NCBI GenBank assembly: GCA_028865545.1
Contig: JAGWJY010000005.1
Span: 43,787-107,786, forward strand
Direction: 5' to 3'
From: Alphaproteobacteria bacterium
Lineage (GTDB): Bacteria; Pseudomonadota; Alphaproteobacteria; Micropepsales; Micropepsaceae
Length of the DNA stretch: 64,000 nucleotides
Part shown: positions 7,709 through 15,615 of the stretch, in pieces
Layout of the letters: each line of letters starts with the position of its first letter
Position numbering within the stretch: the first letter of the stretch is position 1
Made by a program: the position numbers and the translations under genes
Notes under the pieces: generated by a model
Databases searched by the model: none
The model's input: the letters and a program-made list of their open reading frames with translations, nothing else
Told to the model about the DNA's origin: nothing

Positions 7709-8800
7709 ATGATCGCCTATTACAAACCACGCGATGAATCTGCGCCCGCGAAACGGCAGGCGCTTTCCCACGATCTGTTCAATGGTTTGAGTCCCAAGGA
7801 GTTCGACGAGGAAGCCAAGGCGCTGCGTGACGCCGAAGCCATGACGCCGGCGGTGCGCGCGCGCCTGAAGGCGCAATTGATCGAGCGGTTGAAAACGCCG
7901 GTGGACGAGCCGAGCTGGGGTCCCGACTGGGTGAAACGCGGCGAACGCGTTGCCGCCAGGAGCCGCAGAGATAAAGGCGTGGTCGGGAAGATACTCACCT
8001 TCGCTGGAAAGAAGAAAGAGGAAGACGAAACGCCGAAGGGAGCGTTGAGCGAGGAGGAAGCCGACGACGCGGCGATCATCTCCCGAAACATGGAAAAGAG
8101 CCGTCAGGTTTCGCATTATAAGCCGCTTTATGCGGCCGCCGCGGCTCTCGCCCTCGGCATTTTGTTCATCGCCATGTTCGTCGACTATCACATCATCCGC
8201 GAAGTTTGGACGCGCGCCCTGTCCAACGAGTTCATGGTGGTGCCGCCGGCGTTGCAGTCCTCGGTGGTGTTCAAGAGCCTGCAAGTGATCTTCGCGGTGC
8301 TGATCGTGCACTTCATGCTGAAGATCACCGGCGCCTATGGCCGCAACACGATGATTGCCGCAGCCTTCGTCATGGCGATCGTGATGATCGGCGGTCTGGG
8401 CTATCTGGTCGCCTACAACAACATGCTCGGCGGCACGTCGACGACGCTGGAACAGCGGCAGATCTCGGCGCCGCAGTCCAATTCGATCGATGCGCTTTTC
8501 AACCCCGGCGTCCAGCGTATCGCGGCGACGCAGCCCGAGGTCTCTACGGCGGGCGCGGCCGACGGCGTTTCGCTCGGCCTGCCGAAATTGTCCCAGAAAT
8601 CGCTGGCTGACGCCGATTCCTGGTTTTGGCTCGCCTTCGCCAGCGTGATATTCTTCATCGTCACCACGGTGGCGGCGTTGTATATGCAGATCGTCGAGAA
8701 CAACATCCGCAATTATCACATCTCGCACGACTACAAGCATCGCCAGAAGCAGTTCGCGCAGCTTCACCTGCTCGAACTGGCCGATCAGAAGGTGTCCTAG
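7709..8800 (+). CDS. Four-helix membrane protein of unknown function, partner of a MIDAS protein
   Basis: A 363-residue protein from ATG 7709 (GGGGGAATGCC upstream); the ORF track extends too far. Residues 1-138 are hydrophilic, charged and probably cytosolic (GKKKEEDETPKG). Hydrophobic segments follow at about 140-163, 187-208 and 214-237. A roughly 70-residue polar loop precedes the fourth helix (about 306-332) and a basic tail (HDYKHRQKQFAQLH). I recognise no family. Thirteen bases downstream begins an exported VWA-like protein, so the two are almost certainly one operon. The membrane protein may anchor or recruit it, with the polar loop the likely contact if it faces the periplasm. Confidence 0.7.
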   Translation: MIAYYKPRDESAPAKRQALSHDLFNGLSPKEFDEEAKALRDAEAMTPAVRARLKAQLIERLKTPVDEPSWGPDWVKRGERVAARSRRDKGVVGKILTFAGKKKEEDETPKGALSEEEADDAAIISRNMEKSRQVSHYKPLYAAAAALALGILFIAMFVDYHIIREVWTRALSNEFMVVPPALQSSVVFKSLQVIFAVLIVHFMLKITGAYGRNTMIAAAFVMAIVMIGGLGYLVAYNNMLGGTSTTLEQRQISAPQSNSIDALFNPGVQRIAATQPEVSTAGAADGVSLGLPKLSQKSLADADSWFWLAFASVIFFIVTTVAALYMQIVENNIRNYHISHDYKHRQKQFAQLHLLELADQKVS

Positions 8801-8813
8801 GAACGGGGAAACG

Positions 8814-9515
8814 ATGAAGCGGATATTGCTGGCGGTCGCTACGGTGGGCGCCCTGGTGGGCGGCGGCGTACTGGCCACGCAACTTTCCGGAGAGGCGCCG
8901 GATGCGAACGCTGCGCCGGCGCCGCAGCGCATCATCATCGGGCTGGACCTGTCGCGCAGCAATCCGTTGATCGCCGATCCGGCCTTCGCCGCCAAAGTGG
9001 CGGATCGCATCGCGGCCATCGTCGGCAATCTCGGCTTCGCCTCGGAAGTGCATGTGCGCACTTTCGGCAATTACGACGCCACGTCGAACACCTTCGCCTA
9101 CGACACCGTGCTGTCGGTGCGCAACCGCCCCGAAAACGTTGCCGCGGAAATCCGCAAGCTGATTGCCGGTACGCCCTATCTGGTGCGGAACGGCAAGTGG
9201 CGAGCGCAGGAGAACACCAATATCCTCGCCTTCCTCGACAATCTTTCGCAGAGCATCGGTTGCGCCGGCATGCCGACGACCATCGTGCTGGCGTCTGACG
9301 GGATCGAGGATTCCGACTATGCCAGGCTGATGCGGCGCGACGCCCATCTGCCGCCGCCGGACGGACGACCGTTCCAGGGTTGCGCGGACTTTGAAATCCT
9401 CGGTCTCGGCCAGGGCGCCGACAGCCCGCGCCTGACCTCGCACTTGCGCGGCGAATGGGGGCGCTGGGCCCTTGCAGCCGGCTTCGCGCGCTTCGAAGGC
9501 CTGAACGACTGGTAG
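8814..9515 (+). CDS. Exported VWA-like protein with a complete MIDAS motif
   Basis: A 233-residue protein. Residues 1-22 are a signal anchor or signal peptide (MKRILLAVATVGALVGGGVLA), then a linker and a VWA fold. The metal-ion-dependent adhesion site is complete: Asp45-x-Ser47-x-Ser49 in IIIGLDLSRSNPLI, Thr135 in QENTNILAF and Asp162 in VLASDGIEDSD. VWA domains with intact MIDAS bind partner proteins through Mg2+, so this is probably an extracytoplasmic adhesion or assembly factor. Two cysteines (150 and about 189) could form a disulfide. It is the second gene of a two-gene unit with the membrane protein before it. No precise function can be given. Confidence 0.75.
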   Translation: MKRILLAVATVGALVGGGVLATQLSGEAPDANAAPAPQRIIIGLDLSRSNPLIADPAFAAKVADRIAAIVGNLGFASEVHVRTFGNYDATSNTFAYDTVLSVRNRPENVAAEIRKLIAGTPYLVRNGKWRAQENTNILAFLDNLSQSIGCAGMPTTIVLASDGIEDSDYARLMRRDAHLPPPDGRPFQGCADFEILGLGQGADSPRLTSHLRGEWGRWALAAGFARFEGLNDW

Positions 9516-9558
9516 TAAGCTTTTATTTTTAAAAGAAAATATTTCGCGCTCCGCTGCC

Positions 9559-9587
9559 TTGACATAGAATACTCTATTATATAGAGT
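9559..9587 (+). promoter_or_regulatory. Sigma70-like promoter with an embedded palindromic operator
   Basis: TTGACA at 9559-9564 is a consensus -35 box. The perfect inverted repeat ACTCTA-TTATA-TAGAGT (9571-9587) fills the spacer and -10 region (TATAGA or TAGAGT, spacers 15 or 17). The ATG at 9617 follows with AAGGAG. A protein bound to the palindrome would block polymerase; the winged-helix protein encoded two genes on is the natural candidate. Confidence 0.6.
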
Positions 9588-9616
9588 TATCTACGTTCAC
9601 TGAAGGAGCGACCCGC

Positions 9617-10174
9617 ATGTCCCTATCTCCGCAAGAAGCCGCCAGCACGCTGTCGGATGTCGAACGCGCCGCACGGCGCAGCGGTCAGGCCTATGGCTAC
9701 CGCAAAGCCTCGCCGCATCTGATCGTCTGGGGTCTCATCTGGGTGGTCGGCTACGCCACCACCGACCTGCGCATGGAATACGCAAATATAGTCTGGCCGG
9801 TACTGACGGTCCTGGGCGTGGCCCTGTCCACCTATGTGGGCCGCTGCGAATCGATCCAAGGCGGCGGACGTTACCGGAGCAGCTGGCGCGTCCTGGGCCT
9901 TGTCGCCCTTGCCATCATCTTCATCGGCGCGACCTATTCCATCATGGGGCATGTCAGCGGACCGCAGCAGGGTGCCTTCATCCCGCTCCTGGTGGGAACG
10001 GTCTACGCGGGCATGGGCCTCTGGCTCGGACCGCGCTTTCTGGTGACGGGGCTCGCCGTCATCGTTCTCACGCTTGGCGGCTATTTCTATCTGCAGGAAC
10101 ACTTCCTGCTGTGGCAGGCCGTCGTCGGCGGCGGCGCGCTGATCCTGGCCGGCCTCTGGCTGCGGACGGTGTGA
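9617..10174 (+). CDS. Six-helix integral membrane protein of unknown function
   Basis: A 185-residue protein. A polar N-terminus of about 35 residues (LSPQEAASTLSDVERAARRSG) is followed by six hydrophobic segments at about 37-54, 60-77, 90-110, 118-140, 143-158 and 162-182. The start is supported by AAGGAG nine bases upstream. No catalytic motif is visible. It is the first gene of a three-gene operon: the regulator starts two bases after its stop and the CPBP protease overlaps the regulator. It could be the protein whose level or state the operon manages. Confidence 0.75.
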   Translation: MSLSPQEAASTLSDVERAARRSGQAYGYRKASPHLIVWGLIWVVGYATTDLRMEYANIVWPVLTVLGVALSTYVGRCESIQGGGRYRSSWRVLGLVALAIIFIGATYSIMGHVSGPQQGAFIPLLVGTVYAGMGLWLGPRFLVTGLAVIVLTLGGYFYLQEHFLLWQAVVGGGALILAGLWLRTV

Positions 10175-10176
10175 CC

Positions 10177-10485
10177 ATGGAACAGCCAGATTCCATCATC
10201 CACCAGCCCGTGCGCCTCAAGATCATGTCGGCTCTGAAAGTGCTGCCGGCCGGCGAGCAGATCGAATTCGTCCGCTTGAAGGCGATCGTCAACGCGACCG
10301 AAGGCAACCTCGGTGCTCATATCACGACGCTCGAAGAGGCGGGTTATGTCGCGGTGGAAAAAGACTTCGTCGCAAAACGCCCGCGCACCCGCGTCGCGCT
10401 GACCAAGCAAGGCCGCCGCGCCTTCGAAGACTATGTCTCCTATCTGCGCGACATCATCGACGCCGAACCGAGAGCCGCCCAATGA
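10177..10485 (+). CDS. Small winged-helix transcriptional regulator (HTH_34-like)
   Basis: A 102-residue protein from ATG 10177 (MEQPDSIIHQPVRLKIMSAL); the ORF-track start at 10111 lies inside the previous gene. It is one winged helix-turn-helix: IEFVRLKAIVNATEGNLGAHITTLEEAGYV is the helix-turn-helix and VEKDFVAKRPRTRVALTKQGRRAF the wing, as in MarR/ArsR-like single-domain proteins. No metal-binding cysteines. It probably binds the palindrome at 9571-9587. Its stop overlaps the CPBP gene start as ATGA. Confidence 0.85.
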   Translation: MEQPDSIIHQPVRLKIMSALKVLPAGEQIEFVRLKAIVNATEGNLGAHITTLEEAGYVAVEKDFVAKRPRTRVALTKQGRRAFEDYVSYLRDIIDAEPRAAQ

Positions 10486-11141
10486 ACACCTCGCCTACCG
10501 GTAAGCATCCTGGCCGGACCCTGATCGGTCTCCTCCTCGCACTCGGCCTGCCGTTTTGCCATCTCGGGGACCTCGGCACGGCCTATAGCGGCCTGGGGCC
10601 CCTGATGGGCGGCGAAGTGCTGTGGTGGGCGCTGGCCGCCGTCATCCTGCTCTATGTTCTTCTCGTCGAGCACAAACCGCTATCTTCCATCGGCGCGCGC
10701 CGACCTGGCGCCCTCGACATCGTGCTGGCGGTCGCCGCCGCCGTCATCATGGTGGTGGGCATCGGACTTATCTTCACCTTTCTTCTGCCCGCCCTCCATC
10801 TGAGCGTCGCCAAGCAAATGAACAACGCACTTCAGACACCATTGTGGTTCCGCGCCCTTCAGGTAACGCGAGCGGCCGTCGTCGAAGAAACCTTGTTCCG
10901 CGGCTACGGTTTGGAACGCATCCGGGAAGCGACGGGAAGCAAGATCGCGGCCGGCGTCGTGACCTGGGCGCTGTTCGCCGCCGCCCATATAACGTCATGG
11001 GGACTGGGACAGGTCATCATCGCGGCGTTCGGCGGCCTGATCCTCACCCTGCTCTATCTGTGGCGGCGTAATCTTTGGGTCAACATGATCGCCCACTGGC
11101 TTACGGACGGTTCGGCTTTCCTGTTCATGCCTCACGGATGA
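10482..11141 (+). CDS. CPBP (CAAX/Abi) family intramembrane protease
   Basis: A 219-residue multi-spanning protein with the family motifs EExxxR (VVEETLFRGYGLERI), FxxxH (LFAAAHITS) and the last-helix HxxxD (NMIAHWLTDGSA). These residues coordinate metal and water in the membrane. Family members cut prenylated proteins or peptides, or protect against bacteriocins. Its substrate is unknown; the membrane protein made from the same operon is an obvious candidate. It is the third gene of the operon, starting four bases inside the regulator's end. Confidence 0.9.
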   Translation: MNTSPTGKHPGRTLIGLLLALGLPFCHLGDLGTAYSGLGPLMGGEVLWWALAAVILLYVLLVEHKPLSSIGARRPGALDIVLAVAAAVIMVVGIGLIFTFLLPALHLSVAKQMNNALQTPLWFRALQVTRAAVVEETLFRGYGLERIREATGSKIAAGVVTWALFAAAHITSWGLGQVIIAAFGGLILTLLYLWRRNLWVNMIAHWLTDGSAFLFMPHG

Positions 11142-11179
11142 GATCGCAGAGCCTCAATCCGTTTTCGTGATGGTCCGTT

Positions 11180-12058
11180 TCAGATACGTCCGGCGATCCG
11201 TGCCCGAATCTGTTCCGGCGTGACGCCGCTTTCGCGTAGCGCCCGCAATGTCGCCGCGCGATCGCGCTTGGAGAATTTGCGGCCCTGCTCGTCGAGAATG
11301 AGACGGTGATGCGCATAAGCGGGCGCCGGCAAGCCGAGCAGCGCCTGCAGCACCCGCTGAATGTGGCTGGCGGCGAACAGATCGTTGCCGCGCGTCACCA
11401 GCGTCACGTCCTGAAAAGCGTCATCCACCACCACGGCCAGATGATAGGCCGCCGGCATCTCCTTGCGCGCCAGCACGACATCGCCGAACAACAAGGGCTG
11501 CACGGCGATGCGGCCCGTTTCGCCACGAGGCCCCACCCCCTTTTCCTCGAAGAATAAATCGCCGACGGCGCGCGCCGCCTTCACCACGTCCAAACGCAAT
11601 GCATAGGCTTCGCCGCTTGCCATGCGGCGCCCACGCTCCTCGCCGGACAGCGAACGGCAAGTGCCGGGGTAGATCGGCCCATCCGGACCGTGCGGCGCTT
11701 CCGCAGAGCGGGCGATTTCGTCGGCAATGTCCTGGCGTGTGCAGAAGCAGGGATACAACAACCCGCGCTTTTCCAGAGTGCCGAGCGCGGCGCTGTACGC
11801 GGCCATGCGCGTCGACTGCCGCAGCACCGGGCGCACGAAATCCAAACCCAGCCATTGCAGATCCTCCAGAATCGCCGCGTCGTATTCCGGCCGGCAGCGC
11901 GCGGCATCGATGTCTTCGAGACGCAACAGAAACCGTTCGCCGGCGTCGCGCGCAAACAGCGCCGCAAAGGCATGACCCAGATGCAGCAATCCGGTCGGGC
12001 TCGGCGCAAAGCGGGTGACGATCACGATTGGACAGGGTTGGGGCCGCGTGACAATCAT
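11180..12058 (-). CDS. gluQ: Glutamyl-Q tRNA(Asp) synthetase
   Basis: A truncated GluRS-like enzyme of 292 residues that attaches glutamate to queuosine at position 34 of tRNA-Asp. Signatures: RFAPSPTGLLHLGHAFAALF (HIGH region), a zinc site CFCTRQDI...YPGTC, RLEDIDAAR, and KFSKRDRAATLRALR (KMSKS variant). The anticodon-binding domain of full GluRS is missing, as expected for GluQ. The ORF-track start at 12403 runs across the divergent esterase; ATG 12058 (MIVTRPQPCP) fits the family. Thirty bases separate it from the divergent esterase start. Confidence 0.93.
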   Translation of the reverse strand: MIVTRPQPCPIVIVTRFAPSPTGLLHLGHAFAALFARDAGERFLLRLEDIDAARCRPEYDAAILEDLQWLGLDFVRPVLRQSTRMAAYSAALGTLEKRGLLYPCFCTRQDIADEIARSAEAPHGPDGPIYPGTCRSLSGEERGRRMASGEAYALRLDVVKAARAVGDLFFEEKGVGPRGETGRIAVQPLLFGDVVLARKEMPAAYHLAVVVDDAFQDVTLVTRGNDLFAASHIQRVLQALLGLPAPAYAHHRLILDEQGRKFSKRDRAATLRALRESGVTPEQIRARIAGRI

Positions 12059-12087
12059 GCGGTGGGAATGAAACCAGGAGCAAGTCC

Positions 12088-12759
12088 GTGGCGCTGTCCG
12101 GTCCGCGTCTTGAGCCGCTACGCGGTCCGGCCACACATCTGGTCGTGCTCTGTCACGGCTATGGTGCGGACGGAAAAGACCTGATCGAAGTTGCGCCCCA
12201 TTTGCAAAGCGCGCTGCCGGGCGCCGTTTTTGTTGCGCCGAACGCTCCGCAGCCCTGCCCCGGCGCCGGCTATCAATGGTTTCCGATCTCCCGCATCGAT
12301 CCGCATGAGATGCACAAGGGCGTCGAAGGCGCCACGGGCTTGCTGGACGCGTTTGTGCAAGCCGAGCTTGCGCGTCTCGCGCTGACGCCCGACCGTCTGG
12401 CACTGGTCGGCTTCAGCCAGGGCACCATGATGGCGCTGCATGCGGGACTGCGCGGGCCTATCAAACCGGCGGCAATCGTGGGCTTTTCGGGGCTGTTGAC
12501 CGGCACAGCGCCCTTCGTAGGCAATATCCCGCCGGTCCTGTTGACCCATGGCGACGCGGATTCCGTGATTCCACCCGAGGCGCTGTTCATGACCGCCGGG
12601 GCGCTTGGTGCCGGCGGCGTGCGGGTGCAATGGCACGTGTCCCAAGGGCTCGGGCACGGCATCGACGAGACGGCTCTGGCGCTGGCGAGCGGGTTCCTTG
12701 CCCTGGCGTTCGGCGGCAGACTGGCGCCAAGCGGCGAGGCCTGCTGCACTCTTCGCTGA
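12088..12759 (+). CDS. Carboxylesterase/phospholipase-family alpha/beta hydrolase
   Basis: A 223-residue cytosolic serine hydrolase with a GTG start at 12088 and CCAGGAG upstream. Catalytic triad: Ser in LVGFSQGTMMAL (GxSxG), Asp in LLTHGDADSVIP, His in SQGLGHGID. The N-terminal VVLCHGYGADGKDL gives the oxyanion hole. The length and order match the YpfH/lysophospholipase-carboxylesterase group. Substrate unknown. The C-terminus (EACCTLR) carries a Cys pair not usual for the family. Confidence 0.88.
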   Translation: MALSGPRLEPLRGPATHLVVLCHGYGADGKDLIEVAPHLQSALPGAVFVAPNAPQPCPGAGYQWFPISRIDPHEMHKGVEGATGLLDAFVQAELARLALTPDRLALVGFSQGTMMALHAGLRGPIKPAAIVGFSGLLTGTAPFVGNIPPVLLTHGDADSVIPPEALFMTAGALGAGGVRVQWHVSQGLGHGIDETALALASGFLALAFGGRLAPSGEACCTLR

Positions 12760-12877
12760 AGCGTCGCCATTCCGTCACACCGAATCGCGTAACGTACTGG
12801 CCGTATTGGCATCGCAGCGACTTGCCCGTACACTTGAGCCAGGCAAGAGGAGGCACGGTCTTCAGGGAAGCTTCGTC

Positions 12878-13438
12878 GTGTTAGCCGCCGCGCGCAGTCC
12901 CGACAACTGCCCGGCTCTCGTGCTCAACGCGGACTTTCGCCCGTTGAGTTACTTTCCGCTGTCGTTGTGGTCCTGGCAGGACGCGATCAAGGCAGTGTTC
13001 CTCGAGCGTGTGAACATCCTCGAACAATACGACCGCACCGTCCACTCGCCCTCCTTCGAGATGCGCCTGCCCTCGGTCGTCTCGCTCAAGACTTACATAA
13101 AGCCGGCGCGTAATCCCGCCTTCACGCGGTTCAACGTTTTTCTGCGCGACAGTTTCGAGTGCCAGTACTGCGGCGACGGCGAGGACCTCACTTTCGATCA
13201 CGTCATCCCGCGCTCGCGCGGCGGACGTACGACCTGGGATAACGTCGTCACCGCCTGTGCGCCGTGCAACCTGCTCAAGGGCGGACGGCTGCCGCACCAA
13301 ACCGGCATGCAGCCGCGTCATCGCCCGCACCGACCGACCGTCATCGAACTGCGCGACAACGGCCGGCGCTTTCCGCCGAATTACCTGCACGAAAGCTGGT
13401 CGGATTATCTCTACTGGGATACCGAACTCGAGCCCTAG
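12878..13438 (+). CDS. HNH endonuclease-family protein
   Basis: A 186-residue protein. I prefer the GTG at 12878, which follows GGGAAG. The ORF-track start at 12605 overlaps the esterase gene in another frame. The N-terminal half (VLNADFRPLSYFPLSLWSW) is typical of a chromosomal HNH family common in alphaproteobacteria. The nuclease core is CQYCGDGEDLTFDHVIPRSRGG...NVVTACAPCNLLKGG, with two CxxC zinc knuckles and the H-N-H residues. It is not linked to a phage or restriction system here, so a repair role is more likely than defence. Its stop overlaps the stop of the convergent GNAT gene inside one CTAG. Confidence 0.9.
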   Translation: MLAAARSPDNCPALVLNADFRPLSYFPLSLWSWQDAIKAVFLERVNILEQYDRTVHSPSFEMRLPSVVSLKTYIKPARNPAFTRFNVFLRDSFECQYCGDGEDLTFDHVIPRSRGGRTTWDNVVTACAPCNLLKGGRLPHQTGMQPRHRPHRPTVIELRDNGRRFPPNYLHESWSDYLYWDTELEP

Positions 13439-14073
13439 CCCGTTCTGGCCGGCCGCCACATCGCGATCAGAGGCGGGGCGCCCGGCGGTGCGATGTTGCG
13501 CTTGGCGATAAAGCCGCAACGCTCATAGAGCCTGGTGTTCCTGGGGTTGGAGTTTTCCAGATAAGCAGGCACCGCATTCTTGTCGGCGCGCGCCACCGTG
13601 GCTTCGAGCAGCGCGCCACCCAGCCCCAGGCCTTGCAGTCGCGGCGCCACGGCGATGAAGGCGAGATAAAAATGGCGCTCGGGCGGATGGTTTTTCTCCA
13701 TCGCGTCCGCCATGGCGGAGCCACGCATCAGCCGCGGAAAGCCGCACAGCCGCACGAACAAGGGCAACAGCCGCATCTGCTCCGCGAATCCGCCGGGGCT
13801 GGCAGGTGCCTCGGGCGGCAACCATGCCGCGGCTGCGCTGGCATCTTCGCTCATCCACACTTCGCCGAAAGGGATGGCGCGTTCCTTGAGCAGCCAGAAG
13901 AAGAATTTCTCCAGTGCCTGGGCGCGTTTGGGACCCTTACGCGCGATCCAGTCGAACACCGGATCGGTGAGGAACGCGGCTGCGAACAGCCGTGACAGGA
14001 GTCCGGCGTCGGAATCATTGGCGCGCCGCGGCGTAGAGGCAGCCGCCAGGAGCGCATGACGATCTTCGCTCAT
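13435..14073 (-). CDS. GNAT-family N-acetyltransferase
   Basis: A 212-residue protein from ATG 14073, overlapping the coq7 stop as ATGA. The acetyl-CoA loop is in YLAFIAVAPRLQGLGLGGALLEA (R/QxxGxG/A), followed by YLENSNPRNTRLYERCGF, the usual beta4-alpha4 part. The N-terminal 80 residues (AAAFLTDPVFDWIARKG) resemble the large group of uncharacterised GNATs. Acceptor unknown. Last gene of the VOC-dsbB-coq7-GNAT chain. Confidence 0.88.
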   Translation of the reverse strand: MSEDRHALLAAASTPRRANDSDAGLLSRLFAAAFLTDPVFDWIARKGPKRAQALEKFFFWLLKERAIPFGEVWMSEDASAAAAWLPPEAPASPGGFAEQMRLLPLFVRLCGFPRLMRGSAMADAMEKNHPPERHFYLAFIAVAPRLQGLGLGGALLEATVARADKNAVPAYLENSNPRNTRLYERCGFIAKRNIAPPGAPPLIAMWRPARTG

Positions 14074-14642
14074 ATCCGCGTGGAGAGCGCGATCGCGAGG
14101 CGGCATCCCGCCTTGATGGCGCCGCTGAGCAACCGATAGGCGGGAGCTTCTTCGGCGCCGTGGGCCAGCGCCGTTTCCCGATGGGCGATCTCGTCGGCGC
14201 GAAAGGCCGCGACGGTCTTCTTCAAGGCAGGATCGGCGTCACCCAGCCGTTCGATCTGACCGGCATAATGTTCGTCGATCACTTCCTCGACGGCCGCCGT
14301 GCAGGCCATCGCGGCCTTCTCGCCCATCAGCGCCGTCGCTGCGCCCAGCGTGAACCCGGCAACACGCCACACGGGCTCGAGCGCCGTCGGACGCACGCGC
14401 CTTTCGTTGATCAGAGCGTCGAAGGCCTTCAGATGCTCTTCTTCCTGCTTGGCCATGTGCTTGATCGCCATGGCCGTCTTCGACGAGGCTTTCGAGGCGC
14501 CGAACACCGCCAGCTGGCCTTCATAGATGCGCACCGCGCCATATTCGCCGGCGTGGTCCACGCGAATCATGGCGGCGATGTCTTCTTTGGCGCCGACGCC
14601 CGGAGCTGCCGGGCGCGTGCGGCGTTCTGGTTTGCTGCTCAT
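14070..14642 (-). CDS. coq7: 3-demethoxyubiquinol 3-hydroxylase Coq7
   Basis: A 190-residue di-iron membrane-associated hydroxylase for the penultimate ring hydroxylation of ubiquinone biosynthesis. Iron ligands are visible in RVDHAGEYGAVRIYEGQ (E), MAKQEEEHLKAFDALI (ExxH), AVEEVIDEHYAGQI (E) and FRADEIAHRETALAHGA (ExxH). ATG 14642 ([11 protein letters not shown]) follows a good GAGAAAGGC and overlaps the dsbB stop as ATGA; the ORF-track start at 15041 is an artefact. Coq7 occurs mainly in alpha- and gammaproteobacteria and mitochondria. Confidence 0.95.
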   Translation of the reverse strand: MSSKPERRTRPAAPGVGAKEDIAAMIRVDHAGEYGAVRIYEGQLAVFGASKASSKTAMAIKHMAKQEEEHLKAFDALINERRVRPTALEPVWRVAGFTLGAATALMGEKAAMACTAAVEEVIDEHYAGQIERLGDADPALKKTVAAFRADEIAHRETALAHGAEEAPAYRLLSGAIKAGCRLAIALSTRI

Positions 14643-15145
14643 GCCTTTCTCCTGGTCAGAAAGAATGGCTTGCGGCTGGCCAGCAAATATCCGCCCAAAA
14701 GCGATACGCCGAGCGAGAAGATCGCGTTGTAACCCGCCAGTGAGATGCCGAAGAGCCGCCAAGCCGCCACGTCGCAGCGTACGACAGGCGCCACATGGCT
14801 GAGATCGGTCATGCTGGTGGCAATGAAGCGGTCGCCGGTGCACGACGCCGGCCCAGGAAGCAATTTCCATTCGACGCCCGCCTGATAGGCGCCGATGAGC
14901 CCGGTGACGGCGATGAGAATCAAGGCCAGCCACGCCATCGCCACGGTCATCTTCCGGCCGATGAGCCCGGACGCGAACAGGATTGCGCCGCCAAACCCAA
15001 TCAAAATGGCCGCGTCGAGCGGCCAACGCTGCCAGTGGCACATCTCACAGGGAACGACGCCGCCGATATATTGAAAGCCCAGCGCGCCGAGAATCATGGC
15101 CAGTGAGTAGGCGCCCGCGAGAGCGGCGATGTTTTGTGCACTCAT
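14639..15145 (-). CDS. dsbB: Disulfide bond formation protein B
   Basis: A 168-residue inner-membrane protein that re-oxidises DsbA and passes electrons to ubiquinone. Four hydrophobic helices are visible. The first periplasmic cysteine pair is [15 protein letters not shown] (CxxC) and the second is GPASCTG...VVRCDVAAW. No dsbA is in the window. It overlaps the VOC gene upstream and coq7 downstream, each by ATGA. DsbB uses ubiquinone, which Coq7 helps make, so the coupling may be functional. Confidence 0.93.
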   Translation of the reverse strand: MSAQNIAALAGAYSLAMILGALGFQYIGGVVPCEMCHWQRWPLDAAILIGFGGAILFASGLIGRKMTVAMAWLALILIAVTGLIGAYQAGVEWKLLPGPASCTGDRFIATSMTDLSHVAPVVRCDVAAWRLFGISLAGYNAIFSLGVSLLGGYLLASRKPFFLTRRKA

Positions 15146-15573
15146 TGCGCAAAGATCCTTGTCTCGTCGTGAAACGCTTTGAACTCGAGCGCATTGCCGC
15201 TGGGATCGCGGATGAAGAACGTCGCCTGTTCGCCAACTTGCCCTTTGAAACGCACAACGGGTGCGATGACGAAGTCAACATGCGCCCTGCTCAATTTCTC
15301 GGCGAGTTGACTCCATTCGTCCATGGCGAGAACGACGCCGAAGTGACGCACCGGTACGTTCTCACCGTCGACGTGATTATATTCTTTATGTGCGCGCTCG
15401 TTCGGGCTTAAATGCGCCACGATTTGGTGGCCAAAGAAATCGAAGTCTACCCACTCTGCGCTTGAACGCCCTTCGGGGCAGCCGAGCAGCTCGCCATAGA
15501 AGGCGCGCGCCTCCGCAAGGTCGCGTACCGGGAAGGCGAGATGGAATCGGGGTCGTTCGTCGTGCTGCCTCAT
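15142..15573 (-). CDS. VOC-superfamily (glyoxalase/dioxygenase-like) protein
   Basis: A 143-residue protein with two beta-alpha-beta-beta-beta modules: [22 protein letters not shown] at the start and [24 protein letters not shown] in the middle. It ends [16 protein letters not shown], the usual metal-ligand glutamate strand. His11, His in RHFGVV and Glu in ALEFK could form the metal site. ATG 15573 is chosen because the family starts just before FHLAFPV; no strong ribosome site is visible. First gene of the chain into dsbB, coq7 and a GNAT. Substrate unknown. Confidence 0.88.
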   Translation of the reverse strand: MRQHDERPRFHLAFPVRDLAEARAFYGELLGCPEGRSSAEWVDFDFFGHQIVAHLSPNERAHKEYNHVDGENVPVRHFGVVLAMDEWSQLAEKLSRAHVDFVIAPVVRFKGQVGEQATFFIRDPSGNALEFKAFHDETRIFAQ

Positions 15574-15615
15574 AATGAGACTAGAGAAGCAAGATACGCG
15601 GTAAAAGGGAAGCCT

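Noticed and set aside
7631-9070. A 479-residue minus-strand ORF
   Set aside because: Opposite to the membrane protein and MIDAS protein genes, which have signal or membrane segments and ribosome sites; the antisense product has no hydrophobic or domain pattern.
7709-9515. Membrane protein plus MIDAS protein as part of a conjugation or type IV secretion cluster
   Set aside because: No VirB/Tra ATPase, relaxase or pilin gene lies anywhere in the window.
9520-9535. CTTTTATTTTTAAAAG after the MIDAS gene as a terminator
   Set aside because: The stem is five A-T/G-C pairs with almost no GC; too weak to call.
10482-11141. CPBP protease as a bacteriocin-immunity protein with a nearby bacteriocin
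   Set aside because: No small secreted peptide with a leader or processing site was found beside it.
12878-13438. HNH nuclease as part of a restriction or phage-defence island
   Set aside because: Neighbours are gluQ, an esterase and coq7-cluster genes; no methylase, integrase or defence gene nearby, and the HNH family is a common chromosomal one.
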